64,000 nucleotides of DNA from Mycetohabitans rhizoxinica HKI 454 (GCF_000198775.1 NC_014722.1:1328845-1392844), one strand, 5' to 3'; shown: positions 8,153-18,947, numbered from the stretch's first letter. Translations and numbers: made by a program. The notes: generated by a model not told the origin, from the sequence alone.

Positions 8153-11009
8153 ATGATGAAGCAATTCCAGCTGAACTCGTATTTGTTCGGCGGCAATGCT
8201 CCGTACGTGGAAGAATTGTACGAAGCATATCTCGATAATCCGGCGTCCGTGCCCGAGAACTGGCGCAGCTACTTCGATGCGTTGCAAAACGTCCCTGCGT
8301 CGGACGGCTCGAGTGCAAATGACGTGGCCCACGCGCCGATCGTCGAGTCCTTGCGCCCAACGGGCCAAAGCGAATGCATTCATTCCACGTGGCGGCAACA
8401 ACGACCTGTCCACGGCGCGAAAGCAAGTCTACGTTCAATCGCTGATCGGCGCCTATCGCTTCCTCGGCTCGCAATGGGCCAACATCGATCCCCTGAAGCG
8501 CCGCGAACGTCCGCATATTCCCGAGCTTGAACCTGCGTTTTACGATTTCACCGAAGCCGACATGGATCAGACGTTCCATGCGACGAACCTGTATTTCGGC
8601 TTCGAGCAAGCATCGTTGCGCGACATCGTGAAGGCGCTGCGCGACACGTACTGCGGCACGATCGGCGCGGAATTCATGTACATCAGCGATCCTGAGCAGA
8701 AGCGCTGGTGGAAGGAGCGGCTGGAGTCCACGCGCTCGACGCCGAATTTCTCTGCCGACAAGAAAAAGCACATTCTCAAGCGATTGACCGCGGCCGAAGG
8801 TTTGGAGCGCTACCTGCACACGAAGTACGTCGGTCAGAAGCGTTTCTCGCTCGAAGGCGGCGAGAGCTTCATCGCGGCGATGGATGAGGTCGTGCACCAC
8901 GCGGGCAACAAGGGCGTGCAAGAGATCGTGATCGGCATGGCCCACCGTGGGCGCCTGAACGTGCTCGTCAACACGCTCGGCAAGATGCCGGCGGACCTGT
9001 TCGCCGAATTCGAAGGCAAGCACGTCGACGACCTGCCGGCTGGCGACGTGAAGTACCACAAGGGCTTTTCGTCCGATGTCTCGACGGCGGGTGGCCCGGT
9101 GCATCTATCGCTTGCGTTCAACCCGTCGCACCTGGAAATTGTCAACCCGGTGGTCGAAGGCTCTGCGAAGGCGCGCATGGATCGTCGTGGTGACCTGAAC
9201 GGTCAGCAGGTGCTGCCGGTGCAGATCCATGGCGATGCAGCCTTTGCCGGCCAGGGTGTCGTGATGGAGACGCTGAATCTAGCGCAAACGCGCGGCTACG
9301 GCACGCACGGCACGCTGCACATCGTGATTAACAATCAGATCGGCTTTACCACGTCCGATCCGCGCGATGCGCGCTCGACGCTGTATTGCACCGACGTCGT
9401 AAAGATGATCGAGGCGCCGGTGCTGCACGTGAACGGCGATGACCCGGAGGCGGTCGTATTCGCTACGCAACTGGCGATCGATTTTCGGATGCAGTTCCAC
9501 AAGGATGTCGTGATCGACATCGTCTGCTTCCGCAAGCTCGGCCACAACGAGCAGGATACGCCGGCGGTCACGCAGCCGCTGATGTACAAGAAGATTGCGC
9601 AGCATGCCGGCACGCGCGCGCTGTACGCGGAGAAGCTGGTGACGCAGGGCGTGATTGGCGCCGACGAAGCCGATCAGTATGTGAAGGCGTACCGCAAGGC
9701 GATGGACGAGGGGCACCATACGATCGACCCGGTGCTGTCGAACTACAAGAGCAAGTACGCGGTCGACTGGGTGCCGTTCCTGAACCGTAAGTGGACCGAT
9801 GCGGCGGATACTGCAGTGCCGCTGGCTGAGCTTAAGCGCCTGGCCGAGCGGATCACGACAATTCCAGAGAACTTCAAGCTGCACCCGCTGGTGGAGCGCG
9901 TGGTCAACGACCGTCGCAAAATGGGGGCCGGTGAACAGCCGCTCGACTGGGGCATGGGCGAGCACCTCGCGTTTGCCTCGCTGGTCGCCTCCGGCTACGC
10001 GGTGCGCTTGACCGGCCAGGACTCGGGCCGTGGCACGTTCACGCATCGCCACGCGGTGCTGCATGACCAAAATCGCGAGCGCTGGGACGACGGCACGTAT
10101 ATTCCGCTGCAGAACGTCGCGGACGGGCAGGCAAACTTCACCGTCATCGATTCGGTGCTGTCCGAGGAAGCGGTGCTCGGCTTCGAGTATGGATATTCGA
10201 CCGCCGAACCCAATACGCTGGTGGCCTGGGAGGCTCAGTTCGGCGACTTCGCCAATGGCGCACAAGTCGTCGTCGACCAGTTTATCTCGTCCGGCGAGGT
10301 CAAGTGGGGCCGCGTGTCCGGGTTGACGATGCTGCTGCCGCACGGCTACGAAGGGCAGGGCCCGGAACACTCGTCGGCGCGCATCGAGCGGTACCTGCAA
10401 TTGTGCGCGGAGCACAACATGCAGGTCGTGCAGCCGACGACGCCGGCACAAATGTTCCACTTGCTGCGCCGCCAAATGATCCGGCTGTTCCGAAAGCCGC
10501 TGATCGTGTTGACGCCGAAGTCATTGTTGCGCCACAAGGAAGCGGTGTCGGACCTGTCCGAGTTGGCGAGCGGTGCATTCCATCCGGTGCTTAGCGAGAC
10601 CGATGCGTCGATCGACCCGAAAAAAGTCAAGCGTGTGCTCGTTTGCTCGGGCCGTGTCTACTACGATCTGATCGCGCATCGCCGCGAGGCAAAGAATGCC
10701 GACGTCGCGATCTTGCGTATCGAGCAGCTTTATCCGTTCGCGCACAAGCAGTTCGAAGCCGAACTGAAAAAGTACGACAACGCGACCGAGGTCGTCTGGG
10801 TGCAGGATGAACCCCAGAACCAAGGACCCTGGTTCTACATCGAGCACCACCTCGCCGAAGGGATGCGGGACGGCATGAAGCTCGCGTACAGCGGGCGTCC
10901 GGCGTCCGCGTCGCCGGCGGTCGGCTACTACGCGAAGCACTACGAGCAGCAGAAGGCGCTGGTCGAGGCCGCATTCGGCCGGCTCAAGGGCGCGACGCTG
11001 ATCAAGTAA
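8153..11009 (+). CDS. sucA: 2-oxoglutarate dehydrogenase E1, apparent 1-nt insertion near the start
   Basis: The thiamine-diphosphate E1 subunit that decarboxylates 2-oxoglutarate in the TCA cycle. The N-terminus MMKQFQLNSYLFGGNAPYVE (with the E2-binding Asp/Glu-rich segment) is read from 8153, preceded by AGAAAGG. The frame goes wrong after IVES near 8350. The remaining ~885 codons, from AQRAKANAFIPRGG on, lie in the next frame and continue without interruption to the normal C-terminus at 11009. Family sequence reads IVESFAQRAKAN, so the G at 8353 looks inserted. The rest of the protein is fully conserved, for example GMAHRGRLNVL and NNQIGFTT. A sequencing error is likely; otherwise the E1 would be lost. 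odhB and lpd follow. Confidence 0.9.
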
Positions 11010-11125
11010 TCACGCAAGGATGATACCGGGGGGGGCGGCGTATGCTCGCTCCCCCGGAGCCGTGCGCCGCGTCTTCAGGCGCCTGGTCGCACGATACGGC
11101 ACGATACGTATTCAGGATAATGACG

Positions 11126-12430
11126 ATGGCTATTGTTGAAGTTAAAGTTCCGCAGCTTTCGGAGTCGGTGTCCGAAGCCACGATGCTCCAGTGGAAGAAG
11201 CAACCGGGGGAAGCGGTTGCGCAAGATGAAATTCTGATCGAGATTGAGACCGATAAGGTCGTGCTCGAAGTGCCGGCGCCGGCTGCGGGCGTGCTCGCTC
11301 AAGTGATCAAGCACGATGGCGACACGGTCGTTGCCGATGAGGTGATCGCCAAGATCGATACCGAAGCGAAGGCTGGCACCGCAGCGGGCGCGACGGCGAC
11401 GGAAACAGCCGCAGCCGCCGCCGGCGCCGAAGTGAAACCGGCGCCGCAAACTTCGCCGACTCCCGCGGCGCAACCGGTTGCGGCCGGCGGCGCCAGCGGC
11501 GCAATCGCGTCGCCGGCCGCCTCGAAGCTGCTCGCGGAGAAGAACCTGAGTGCCGGCCAACTGAGTGGCACCGGCCGCGACGGTCGGGTGACGAAGGGGG
11601 ACGTGCTGGCAGCTGGCGCAGCGCCGGCCGCTAAGCCGGCCGCGCCGGCCAGCGTGACCGCGAAGGCGGCGCCGTCGCGCGCCGCGTTGCCGCAGGTCGC
11701 CGCGCCGGGTGCGGACACCTGGCTGACGGACCGTCCGGAACAGCGCGTGCCGATGTCACGGCTGCGCGCGCGAATCGCCGAGCGTCTGCTCGAGTCGCAA
11801 CAAACCAACGCGATCCTGACCACGTTCAACGAAGTGAACATGGCGCCGGTCATGGATCTGCGCAGCAAGTACAAGGATCGCTTCGAGAAGGAACACGGCG
11901 TGAAGCTCGGCTTCATGTCGTTCTTCGTGAAGGCGGCCGTGCATGCGCTGAAGAAGTTCCCGCTCGTGAACGCGTCGATCGATGGCAACGACATCGTTTA
12001 CCACGGCTACTTCGATATCGGCATCGCGGTCGGATCGCCGCGCGGTCTGGTCGTGCCGATCCTGCGTAATGCAGATCAAATGAGTCTTGCGGACATCGAG
12101 AAGAAGATCGCCGAGTTCGGTGCGAAAGCCCGAGACGGCAAGCTATCGATCGAGGAAATGACCGGCGGCACGTTCTCGATCTCGAACGGCGGCGTGTTTG
12201 GCTCGATGCTGTCGACGCCGATCATCAACCCGCCACAATCGGCGATTCTCGGCGTGCATGCGACGAAGGAGCGGCCAGTCGTCGAAAACGGCCAGATCGT
12301 GATCCGTCCGATTAACTACCTTGCACTGTCGTACGATCACCGGATCATCGACGGTCGCGAGGCTGTGCTGTCGCTCGTTGCAATGAAGGAAGCGCTGGAA
12401 GATCCGGCACGCTTGCTGCTCGACCTTTAA
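11126..12430 (+). CDS. odhB: Dihydrolipoamide succinyltransferase, 2-oxoglutarate dehydrogenase E2
   Basis: A 434-residue E2 core subunit (also called sucB). It has an N-terminal lipoyl domain with the modified Lys in [10 protein letters not shown] (~residue 44), an Ala/Pro-rich linker, a peripheral E1/E3-binding domain ([13 protein letters not shown]...[12 protein letters not shown]), a second linker and the catalytic acyltransferase domain with the DHRIIDG active site near the C-terminus. ATG at 11126 is chosen because AGGA lies 8 bases upstream; an ATG at 11120 is too close to that site. It is 116 bp downstream of sucA and 15 bp before lpd, so one transcription unit is likely. Confidence 0.95.
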   Translation: MAIVEVKVPQLSESVSEATMLQWKKQPGEAVAQDEILIEIETDKVVLEVPAPAAGVLAQVIKHDGDTVVADEVIAKIDTEAKAGTAAGATATETAAAAAGAEVKPAPQTSPTPAAQPVAAGGASGAIASPAASKLLAEKNLSAGQLSGTGRDGRVTKGDVLAAGAAPAAKPAAPASVTAKAAPSRAALPQVAAPGADTWLTDRPEQRVPMSRLRARIAERLLESQQTNAILTTFNEVNMAPVMDLRSKYKDRFEKEHGVKLGFMSFFVKAAVHALKKFPLVNASIDGNDIVYHGYFDIGIAVGSPRGLVVPILRNADQMSLADIEKKIAEFGAKARDGKLSIEEMTGGTFSISNGGVFGSMLSTPIINPPQSAILGVHATKERPVVENGQIVIRPINYLALSYDHRIIDGREAVLSLVAMKEALEDPARLLLDL

Positions 12431-12445
12431 GCGAGGAATGTCTTC

Positions 12446-13876
12446 ATGGCAAAAGAATTTGATGTCGTCGTGATCGGTGCGGGCCCCGGTGGTTACATTG
12501 CGGCAATCCGCGCCGCGCAGCTCGGCAAGAGCGTGGCTTGCATCGAGAAGTGGAAGAACCCGGCCGGCGAGCTCAAGCTCGGCGGCACCTGCCTGAATGT
12601 GGGTTGCATCCCGTCAAAGGCGTTGCTGGCCTCGTCCGAGGCGTTCGAGGATGCCTCGCATCACCTCGACGATCATGGCATTTCGGTATCGGACGTGAAA
12701 ATCGATATCGCGAAAATGCATGCGCGCAAGGACGCGATCGTCAACAAGATGACCAAGGGCATCGAGTTCCTGTTCCGTAAGAACAAGATCACGTGGCTCA
12801 AGGGGCACGGCAAGTTCACCGGCAAGACGGACGCGGGCTATCAAATCGACGTGGCCGGTGATGGCGGCACGGAGTCGGTGATCGCGCGCAACGTAATCAT
12901 TGCAACCGGCTCGAAGGCGCGCCACCTGCCGTTTGCGAAGGTGGACAACCGGATCGTCGCAGACAATGAAGGGGCGCTGGCATTCGACTCGGTGCCCAAG
13001 AAACTGGCGGTGATCGGCGCGGGCGTCATTGGGCTCGAACTGGGCTCGGTGTGGCGGCGCCTCGGTGCCGAGGTGACAGTGCTCGAGGCGCTGCCGTCAT
13101 TCCTTGGTGCCGCCGACCAAGGGTTGGCAAAGGAAGCCGCGAAGCAGTTCGCGAAGCAGGGATTGAAGATTCACCTGGGCGTGCAGATCAGTGAGGTGAG
13201 TGCGACCGATAGCGGCGTGACGATCTCCTACGCGGACAAGGACGGTCACGCGCAGAAGCTCGAGGCCGATCGCCTGATCGTGTCCGTGGGCCGCGTGCCC
13301 AATACCGACGACCTCGGTCTTGACGCGATCGGGCTGACGGTTAACGAGCGCGGATTCATCGACGTCGACGACCATTGCCGTACCAAACTGCCCGGTGTCT
13401 ATGCGATCGGCGACGTGGTGCGCGGTCCGATGCTCGCGCACAAGGCCGAGGACGAGGGTGTACTGGTTGCCGAGGTGATCGACGGGCAAAAGCCGCACAT
13501 CGATTACAACTGCATCCCGTGGGTCATCTACACGGAGCCGGAGATTGCGTGGGTCGGCAAGACCGAAGAGCAATTGAAGGCGGAAGGCCGGCAGATCAAG
13601 ACCGGACAATTCCCGTTCATGGCCAACGGACGTGCGTTGGGCATCAATCGCGCCGATGGTTTCGTGAAGATGATTGCCGACGCGAATACCGATGAACTGC
13701 TTGGCGTGCACATTATCTCGGCGAATGCATCCGACCTGATCGCCGAGGCGGTTGTCGCGATGGAGTTCAAGGCTGCATCGGAGGACATCGGGCGGATTTG
13801 TCATCCGCATCCGTCGCTTTCCGAAGTGATGCGGGAGGCGGCGCTCGCCGTCGACAAGCGCGCGTTGAACATGTAA
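12446..13876 (+). CDS. lpdA: Dihydrolipoyl dehydrogenase (E3)
   Basis: A 476-residue FAD/NAD flavoprotein that reoxidises the lipoyl groups of OdhB. Visible are the FAD-binding GAGPGGY (residues 11-17), the redox disulfide in GGTCLNVGC (Cys49, Cys54), the NAD-binding [10 protein letters not shown], a second FAD motif (GVYAIGDVV) and the C-terminal catalytic HPHPSLSE with His455. AGCGAGGA precedes the ATG. It is the third gene of the odh cluster and is followed by a rho-independent terminator. Confidence 0.96.
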   Translation: MAKEFDVVVIGAGPGGYIAAIRAAQLGKSVACIEKWKNPAGELKLGGTCLNVGCIPSKALLASSEAFEDASHHLDDHGISVSDVKIDIAKMHARKDAIVNKMTKGIEFLFRKNKITWLKGHGKFTGKTDAGYQIDVAGDGGTESVIARNVIIATGSKARHLPFAKVDNRIVADNEGALAFDSVPKKLAVIGAGVIGLELGSVWRRLGAEVTVLEALPSFLGAADQGLAKEAAKQFAKQGLKIHLGVQISEVSATDSGVTISYADKDGHAQKLEADRLIVSVGRVPNTDDLGLDAIGLTVNERGFIDVDDHCRTKLPGVYAIGDVVRGPMLAHKAEDEGVLVAEVIDGQKPHIDYNCIPWVIYTEPEIAWVGKTEEQLKAEGRQIKTGQFPFMANGRALGINRADGFVKMIADANTDELLGVHIISANASDLIAEAVVAMEFKAASEDIGRICHPHPSLSEVMREAALAVDKRALNM

Positions 13877-13969
13877 CGCGAAGCCGGCATCCGCCTCGCG
13901 CCGAGGTGGATACCGAGGCTGGCTGCCGGTCGGGCTGAGTGAGATCGCCATGCGACAGGCGGCGAAATA

Positions 13970-13996
13970 GGGCGGGCCATACCCGCCCATTTTTTT
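13970..13996 (+). terminator. Rho-independent terminator after lpdA
   Basis: GGGCGGG (13970-13976) pairs with CCCGCCC (13982-13988) over a 5-base loop, followed by a run of seven T. The T run ends only six bases before the zapE ATG, so zapE expression must start within the hairpin region or read through it. Confidence 0.85.
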
Positions 13997-14002
13997 GCAC
14001 CG

Positions 14003-15100
14003 ATGAACGTCACCGAATACTACGAGAAGGAACTGGCTGAACGCGGCTATCAGGCCGATGCGGCGCAACAACGCGCGATCAGCTGCCTGCAGCGCTGCTA
14101 CGACGACTGGGTGGCTTACAAGGCGCGGCGTTCCAACGTGCTCAGAAAGTGGATCGTTCGAGCGGAGCCACCACGCGGGGTCTACCTGTGGGGCGGCGTC
14201 GGGCGCGGCAAGAGCTTCCTGATGGATAGTTTCTATGCTGTCGTGCCGGTGCAACGCAAGACGCGGCTGCATTTTCACGAATTCATGCGCGAGGTGCACC
14301 GTGAGCTTGAGGCACTCAAGGGCCGTGCCGATCCGCTGGACGAACTTGCACGACGGGTCGCGAAGCGTTATCGATTGATTTGCTTCGACGAGTTTCATGT
14401 CTCGGACATCGCCGATGCGATGATCCTTTATCGGTTGTTGTTGAAGTTGTTCGACAACGGCGTGCAGTTCGTGATGACGTCCAATTACGAACCCAGTACG
14501 CTATACCCGGACGGGTTGCATCGCGACCGGGTGCTGCCCGCGATCGACTTGATCAACGAAAGGCTCGACGTGTTGAACGTGGATGCCGGCACTGACTACC
14601 GGCAGCGCACGCTGGCGCGGGTGCAGGCCTACCATACGCCACTGGGCGCCCATGCCGACGGGGCATTGCGTGAGGCGTTCGCGCGGTTAGCCGCGATACC
14701 CGATGAGAGCCCGGTGCTGCATATCGAAAAACGCGAGATCAAGGCGCTGCGCCGCGCCGATGGAGTCGTCTGGTTCGATTTTGCAACGCTATGTGGTGGG
14801 CCACGGTCGCAAAACGACTACCTGGAGTTGGCGACACGCTTTCACACGATCATCTTGTCGGACGTGCCGCAGATGACGCCGCGCATGGCGTCCGAAGCGC
14901 GTCGCTACACGTGGTTGATCGACGTACTGTACGATCATAAGGTCAAGCTGTTGATGTCGGCTGCCGTGCCGGCCGAGCAGCTGTACGTTGAAGGGCCGAT
15001 GGCCAATGAATTCGCGCGGACCGTGTCGCGCATTGTCGAGATGCAATCGAAGGAGTATCTCGAAGCGCCGCGGCGCATCGTCGATACGTCATTGACGTGA
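14003..15100 (+). CDS. zapE: AFG1-like ATPase, cell division protein ZapE
   Basis: A 365-residue AAA-type ATPase. Walker A is GGVGRGKS (residues 64-71) and Walker B LICFDEFHVSD. The conserved TSNYEP, GVVWFDFATLCG and LIDVLYDH segments of the ZapE/AFG1 family follow. Known members act at the septum on FtsZ under stress or low oxygen. The ATG gives the family's usual N-terminus (MNVTEYYEKEL). It has no evident Shine-Dalgarno sequence and lies six bases after the lpdA terminator. Confidence 0.93.
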   Translation: MNVTEYYEKELAERGYQADAAQQRAISCLQRCYDDWVAYKARRSNVLRKWIVRAEPPRGVYLWGGVGRGKSFLMDSFYAVVPVQRKTRLHFHEFMREVHRELEALKGRADPLDELARRVAKRYRLICFDEFHVSDIADAMILYRLLLKLFDNGVQFVMTSNYEPSTLYPDGLHRDRVLPAIDLINERLDVLNVDAGTDYRQRTLARVQAYHTPLGAHADGALREAFARLAAIPDESPVLHIEKREIKALRRADGVVWFDFATLCGGPRSQNDYLELATRFHTIILSDVPQMTPRMASEARRYTWLIDVLYDHKVKLLMSAAVPAEQLYVEGPMANEFARTVSRIVEMQSKEYLEAPRRIVDTSLT

Positions 15101-15167
15101 CGATGTGTGGCCCCGTGGCCGTGCGCGGCGCGGTGCGCTGTCGACGGGCCGCGGTCCGATGGACGCT

Positions 15168-15240
15168 TACAACGCGTGACTGCTAGCTGACGGGGACATA
15201 CAACGCGTGACTGCTGATTGATGGGGCGTGCAACGCGTTA
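15168..15240. repeat. Imperfect ~31-bp tandem repeat
   Basis: TACAACGCGTGACTGCT occurs at 15168 and 15199. A shortened copy (GTGCAACGCGTTACGGCT) starts near 15228 and overlaps the end of the DUF2147 gene, so the repeat array covers the zapE/DUF2147 convergent spacer. Confidence 0.7.
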
Positions 15241-15711
15241 CGGCTGGCGGTCCCACGTCTGTGAGCGGCCGATCAACGACACGCCGATATAACCGCGCAC
15301 GACCAGCTTTTGGCCGTTGTCCTCGACGTGCATCTTGCATTTGTAGACCTTGCCGTTCTCCGGATCAAGGATATGTCCACCCTCCCAACTGTCTGCGTCC
15401 TGTTTCATGCCGTCGATGATCGTCATGCCGAGCATCAACTGGTCCTTGCGCGCGTCGGTGCATGCGGTGCAGCGGCGATTGGGTTGGTCGTTTGCGGCTA
15501 GCCCCTTGATGATTTTGCCTGACAGCGTGCCGTCGGCTTCCTGCGCGATCTGGACCAACGCCTTCGGTTCTCCTGTGTGGTCGTCGATCGTTTGCCAAAC
15601 GCCAATTGGCGATGCGTTGCCGGCGGCGAAGGCGTTGGCAACGGACATGGCCAACGTCATCGCGACTAGCATGCCGCGGACCACGCGGAGATTGAACAGC
15701 GCTTGCATCAT
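15238..15711 (-). CDS. DUF2147 domain secreted protein
   Basis: A 157-residue protein with an N-terminal signal peptide ending near AFA/AGN (residues ~1-30). A lipocalin-like DUF2147 domain follows, with the conserved PIGVWQTIDDHTGEPKALV opening, two Cys in RRCTACTDARKDQ, the LGMTIIDGM segment, and the closing RGYIGVSLIGRSQTW. The family is periplasmic and of unknown biochemical function. ATG at 15711 is preceded by AGGAGGA on the minus strand. It is monocistronic and convergent with zapE. Confidence 0.9.
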   Translation of the reverse strand: MMQALFNLRVVRGMLVAMTLAMSVANAFAAGNASPIGVWQTIDDHTGEPKALVQIAQEADGTLSGKIIKGLAANDQPNRRCTACTDARKDQLMLGMTIIDGMKQDADSWEGGHILDPENGKVYKCKMHVEDNGQKLVVRGYIGVSLIGRSQTWDRQP

Positions 15712-16190
15712 GTCTTCCTCCTGAAACGAGTCGTATCTTCACGGGCTATGGTGGACCCGGTGCGATGACGGTGTGACGCGTCGCATGATGCAGGGGCGCG
15801 AACCGATACATACGGCAGTGCGGTACGACACGGCGTCGCCGCGTCACCGATCGTGAAAAGCATACGGCAAAGCGGCGCTGCCGTTTGGTAGAGCGACTTC
15901 TAAGCGCACGCGCGGTCGCTGGCATTTGCCCGCTGCGCCCCCCGTGCCGGCGCGAGAACGCGTCCGAGGTGTTGGTCGATCGCAGTCAGCGGGATAGGGC
16001 GGAATGCTCGCGGATTATTGCGGCGTTGGAAGTCAATGGCTGGAAGCGGCACGGCACCACGTAGCATCTGGGCATGAGCCGCGCGGTATGATGAAAAAGA
16101 TGCGCCAATACTCAATCTTCGACGAGGAACCCGAAACCCACGAATTTAAGTAATATTGACCCCACGAAAAAGCGCACACTCGGAAAACAA
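15712..16190. other. Intergenic stretch, no supported gene
   Basis: Nothing convincing is encoded here. A short plus frame at 16087-16152 (MMKKMRQYSIFDEEPETHEF, 21 codons) ends in TAA before a GACCCCACGAAAAAG segment. It may be a scrap of a mobile element gene, but I could not identify it. Confidence 0.4.
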
Positions 16191-16910
16191 ATGAATCAAT
16201 TACCACGAGCAAGGGGTAGGGTGCTGACGGCGGTTGCCGCGGCCATTGTCAGTCAAGCAGCGGCCGCGCGGGCCGGTATGCCGCCACAGGAGCCGGCTAG
16301 TAGCGTCGCTATCTCGCAGGAGCCGGCTGCCAACGTCGCGTTGCCTGACGCGGTGGCGTCTAGCACGCCCACGGCTGATGAGGCGCGTCATTCAACCGGC
16401 GGCAATGTCGCCGAATTGCAACGGCTGATCCACGCTTCGGCGTTGACCGAATTCCGCACGTCGTATAACGGCAGCTACGGTGCAAGCCTGCTGTTCTATG
16501 ACAAAGAAATGACCTATTACATTGCGTTGTTCCAGCAAAAAAACTTTTGGCGTGTGATCAAGACGCAGGACCCAGTCCGAGCCGAAGCCATCTATGCGGG
16601 TTTGGTGCGGCAGACTGTGCAACTGTCCGATATCGAAATTCGTCGTGCGCGGCTGGAGGCGCAGAAGGCATTTACCGACCGTATGATCGCGCTGTCGCGT
16701 GATCGGGCTGTGCGGCTGCAGGCAGATTTGAACGTGGCGCGCGCGCAGGAGGCGGAAGTGACGACTCGCCAGAAGCAGACCGCCGCGCAGGCGCAGGCAC
16801 TGAACGAGCAGAAAACTGCTGCGCAAACGCAGCTGCGCGAGTTGCAGCGGCATATCCGTGACTTGCAGCGTCAGACCGAAGCCGGCCTGCCGCGTTCGAA
16901 TCCCCGCTGA
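16191..16910 (+). CDS. DUF2968 domain protein with coiled coil
   Basis: A 239-residue protein typical of Burkholderia. It has an N-terminal signal sequence (~residues 1-28), a low-complexity Ala/Ser/Pro linker with a duplicated QEPA motif, the DUF2968 core (NVAELQRLIHASALTEFRTSYNGSYGASLLFY) and a Gln/Ala/Arg-rich C-terminal coiled coil (about residues 155-230). It is probably periplasmic or envelope-attached. Its function is unknown. It converges with the PerM-like gene only 10 bp away. Confidence 0.85.
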   Translation: MNQLPRARGRVLTAVAAAIVSQAAAARAGMPPQEPASSVAISQEPAANVALPDAVASSTPTADEARHSTGGNVAELQRLIHASALTEFRTSYNGSYGASLLFYDKEMTYYIALFQQKNFWRVIKTQDPVRAEAIYAGLVRQTVQLSDIEIRRARLEAQKAFTDRMIALSRDRAVRLQADLNVARAQEAEVTTRQKQTAAQAQALNEQKTAAQTQLRELQRHIRDLQRQTEAGLPRSNPR

Positions 16911-16919
16911 GCGGCGTAC

Positions 16920-18083
16920 TCACGCATCGCTGGACAAGTCCCCGTGCCGCACCACTCGTGGTGTCCGACGCCGCCGCCGCGCGCCATTGCGCGGCGGCGC
17001 CAACACGTCATCGACAGAGGGGGACGGATGGGTCTCGTCGCGCGCGATGAGCACTGAAATGTCCCAGCACGCGATGAACAGCGCGGCAATCAATGGACCG
17101 ATGACGAAGCCGTTGATGCCGAACGTGGCCATGCCGCCGACCGTGGAGATCAGTACGACCCAGTCAGGCAGCTTGGTGTCCTTGCCCACCAGAATCGGGC
17201 GCAGGATGTTGTCGACGCCGCCAATGACCAGCGAGCAGAATAGCCCCAGCACAACCGCTTTCCACAGCGGACCGGCCAGCAGGAAATAGATCGCTGCCGG
17301 CCCCCAGACCAGCGCCGAGCCAATCGCCGGCAGCAGTGACAGCAATGCCATCAGCGTGCCCCACAGCAGCGAGCCGCTGATCCCGAGGATGAAGAAGATT
17401 AGGCCGCCGAGCAGTCCCTGCACCGCGGCCACCGCGATATTGCCCTTGACCGTCGCGCGTACCACGGTGGTGAACTTGCCGAGCAGCTTTTGCTTGTGCG
17501 AGTCCGCGAGTGGCACCGCTTCACGGATACGCCGCGAAATGGCGCTGCCGTCACGCAGCAGGAAGAACACCATATAGAGCATGATGCCGAAGCCGACAGC
17601 GAACTGCAGCGTATTTTGACCGATCTCGACCGCCTGCGCGGCCACGAATTGGCTGATGCGGGCAGCCCCTTCGGTCAGTTTGGCCTGCAGGCTTTGCATG
17701 TCGGCCAGGCCGACGTCGTTGAGCCAGTGCTGCGCGAACGCGGGCAGTGCGCCGACCGCCTTCTGGAAATACAGTGTGACGTTCCATTGGCCGGTTTTGA
17801 TTTGCTCGTAGGCGAACGAGACTTCCTGCACAAGTGTGCCGATCATCAGGCTGACGGGCAGGATCACGACTAGCACGCACAGACTCAGTGTGGCCAGTGC
17901 TGCGAGGTTCGCGCGGTTGCCCAAACGCGCGGTGAGCGTGCGCTGCAACGGCTGAAATAGGATCGCGAGGATTGCCCCCCAAAAAATTGCGCCGAAGAAC
18001 GGCAGCAGAATCCAGACGAGGGCGAGCGATACTGCGTACAGTAGGACTTGAAAGCCTCTTTGATTCCGTGTGTTTCTGTCCAT
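16920..18083 (-). CDS. AI-2E/PerM-family transmembrane permease
   Basis: A multi-pass inner-membrane protein of the UPF0118 (AI-2E transporter-like, PerM) family, 387 residues from ATG 18083 (MDRNTRNQRGF). Paired N-terminal helices carry WILLPFFGAIFWGAILAILF; a soluble central part follows; then come the conserved C-terminal helices with GLLGGLIFFILGISGSLLWG and LLPAIGSALVWGPAA. The family is thought to move small solutes, but the substrate is not predictable. Starts at 18104 (MTVPTGL) and 18164 are possible; none has a strong ribosome binding site. Confidence 0.85.
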   Translation of the reverse strand: MDRNTRNQRGFQVLLYAVSLALVWILLPFFGAIFWGAILAILFQPLQRTLTARLGNRANLAALATLSLCVLVVILPVSLMIGTLVQEVSFAYEQIKTGQWNVTLYFQKAVGALPAFAQHWLNDVGLADMQSLQAKLTEGAARISQFVAAQAVEIGQNTLQFAVGFGIMLYMVFFLLRDGSAISRRIREAVPLADSHKQKLLGKFTTVVRATVKGNIAVAAVQGLLGGLIFFILGISGSLLWGTLMALLSLLPAIGSALVWGPAAIYFLLAGPLWKAVVLGLFCSLVIGGVDNILRPILVGKDTKLPDWVVLISTVGGMATFGINGFVIGPLIAALFIACWDISVLIARDETHPSPSVDDVLAPPRNGARRRRRTPRVVRHGDLSSDA

Positions 18084-18191
18084 GAGTCCGGTCGGCACCG
18101 TCATGCGGTCCGCGCGTAGAAGGTGGAGGCGTTTGCTAGCGCCCGGGTAAGGCAATCTTGACATGGCGCGCCGCGCACGTCACGTCATAGC

Positions 18192-18543
18192 GTGAGCAGT
18201 ACTGTCCAGGAACCGCGGGCGCGGGCCAACAGGCCAGCGGCAGCAACGCGCACGGGCGTCGCTGGTGGACAAGGGGCCGGCTTGGTCATCGGTATGTTGA
18301 TGATGCTGGCAAATAGGTCGATCGAGCCAATCATTACCGTCTCTATGGCCCAGCGGGTGCCCGTCTCGCAGGTCACGATGGTGCCGGACTGGGTGATGTT
18401 CGCCGCCGCGCTCGGCCGCATCGTATCGGCGTCGTACCTAGGCAGGCTTGCCGAGCGCGTTACATCGCACAGGCGTCGGGCCGCTGCTTGGTGGCTTTTA
18501 CGCAGGCCACCTCGGCATGGCGCCATGTTACATGTCGGCTTAA
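18192..18543 (+). pseudogene. Remnant of an MFS drug transporter (C-terminal half, MdtG-like)
   Basis: The plus frame from 18192 encodes LANRSIEPIITVSMAQRVP and AALGRIVSASYLGRLAERVTSHR, which match the second half (helices 7-8) of MdtG-like MFS transporters. After codon ~95 the frame is lost. A different frame at 18471-18543 continues with TGVGPLLGGFYAGHLGMAPCYMSA then stop, matching helix 11 of the same family. The region between is missing. So this is an internally deleted, frameshifted remnant lacking the N-terminal half. Confidence 0.7.
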
Positions 18544-18623
18544 TCGAGACGGCGCTTGTGCGCGGCATGGGCCGAGGCACGGTGTCTGCTACCTACGCAT
18601 GCATACTTTGCATGGAGAGCATC

Positions 18624-18947
18624 ATGAGTAGCACACTAGATCCCGACAACAATTTGTTGCAACCTCACGTGCCCGGCCACGATACCGAAGCGCTTGGCCC
18701 TGGCGATTCGTCCGACACTGGCAGTGACACGATTGGCGCGAAGCGGCACGATTTTGATCGTGACACGGCACTGGACAACCACGCGCTTGAAACGGGCATG
18801 GCGGAACAAGGCAGTGACACCGATCGTGCCGGCACGGGCGAGCGCGCTGCCGCCGATGGCGACGAGACGATAGAACTCGATGCAGACGTGATGCCGGATC
18901 GGATTGAACAGATACCTGCCCAGGATCGGGCCGATCGGCACGATTGA
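18624..18947 (+). CDS. Small acidic hydrophilic protein of unknown function
   Basis: A 107-residue, highly acidic protein without hydrophobic segments, rich in Asp, Gly, Thr and Ala (for example GPGDSSDTGSDTIGAKRHDFD). It has a good GGAGAG 9 bases before ATG at 18624; the longer frame starting at 18192 belongs to the MFS remnant. Its composition suggests a disordered or stress-type protein. I recall similar acidic proteins in other Burkholderia but cannot name a function. It is followed by the DUF4142 gene on the same strand. Confidence 0.65.
   Translation: MSSTLDPDNNLLQPHVPGHDTEALGPGDSSDTGSDTIGAKRHDFDRDTALDNHALETGMAEQGSDTDRAGTGERAAADGDETIELDADVMPDRIEQIPAQDRADRHD

Noticed and set aside
16087..16152. 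21-codon plus frame MMKKMRQYSIFDEE...
   Set aside because: Too short and no recognised family; could be a transposase scrap but not supportable.
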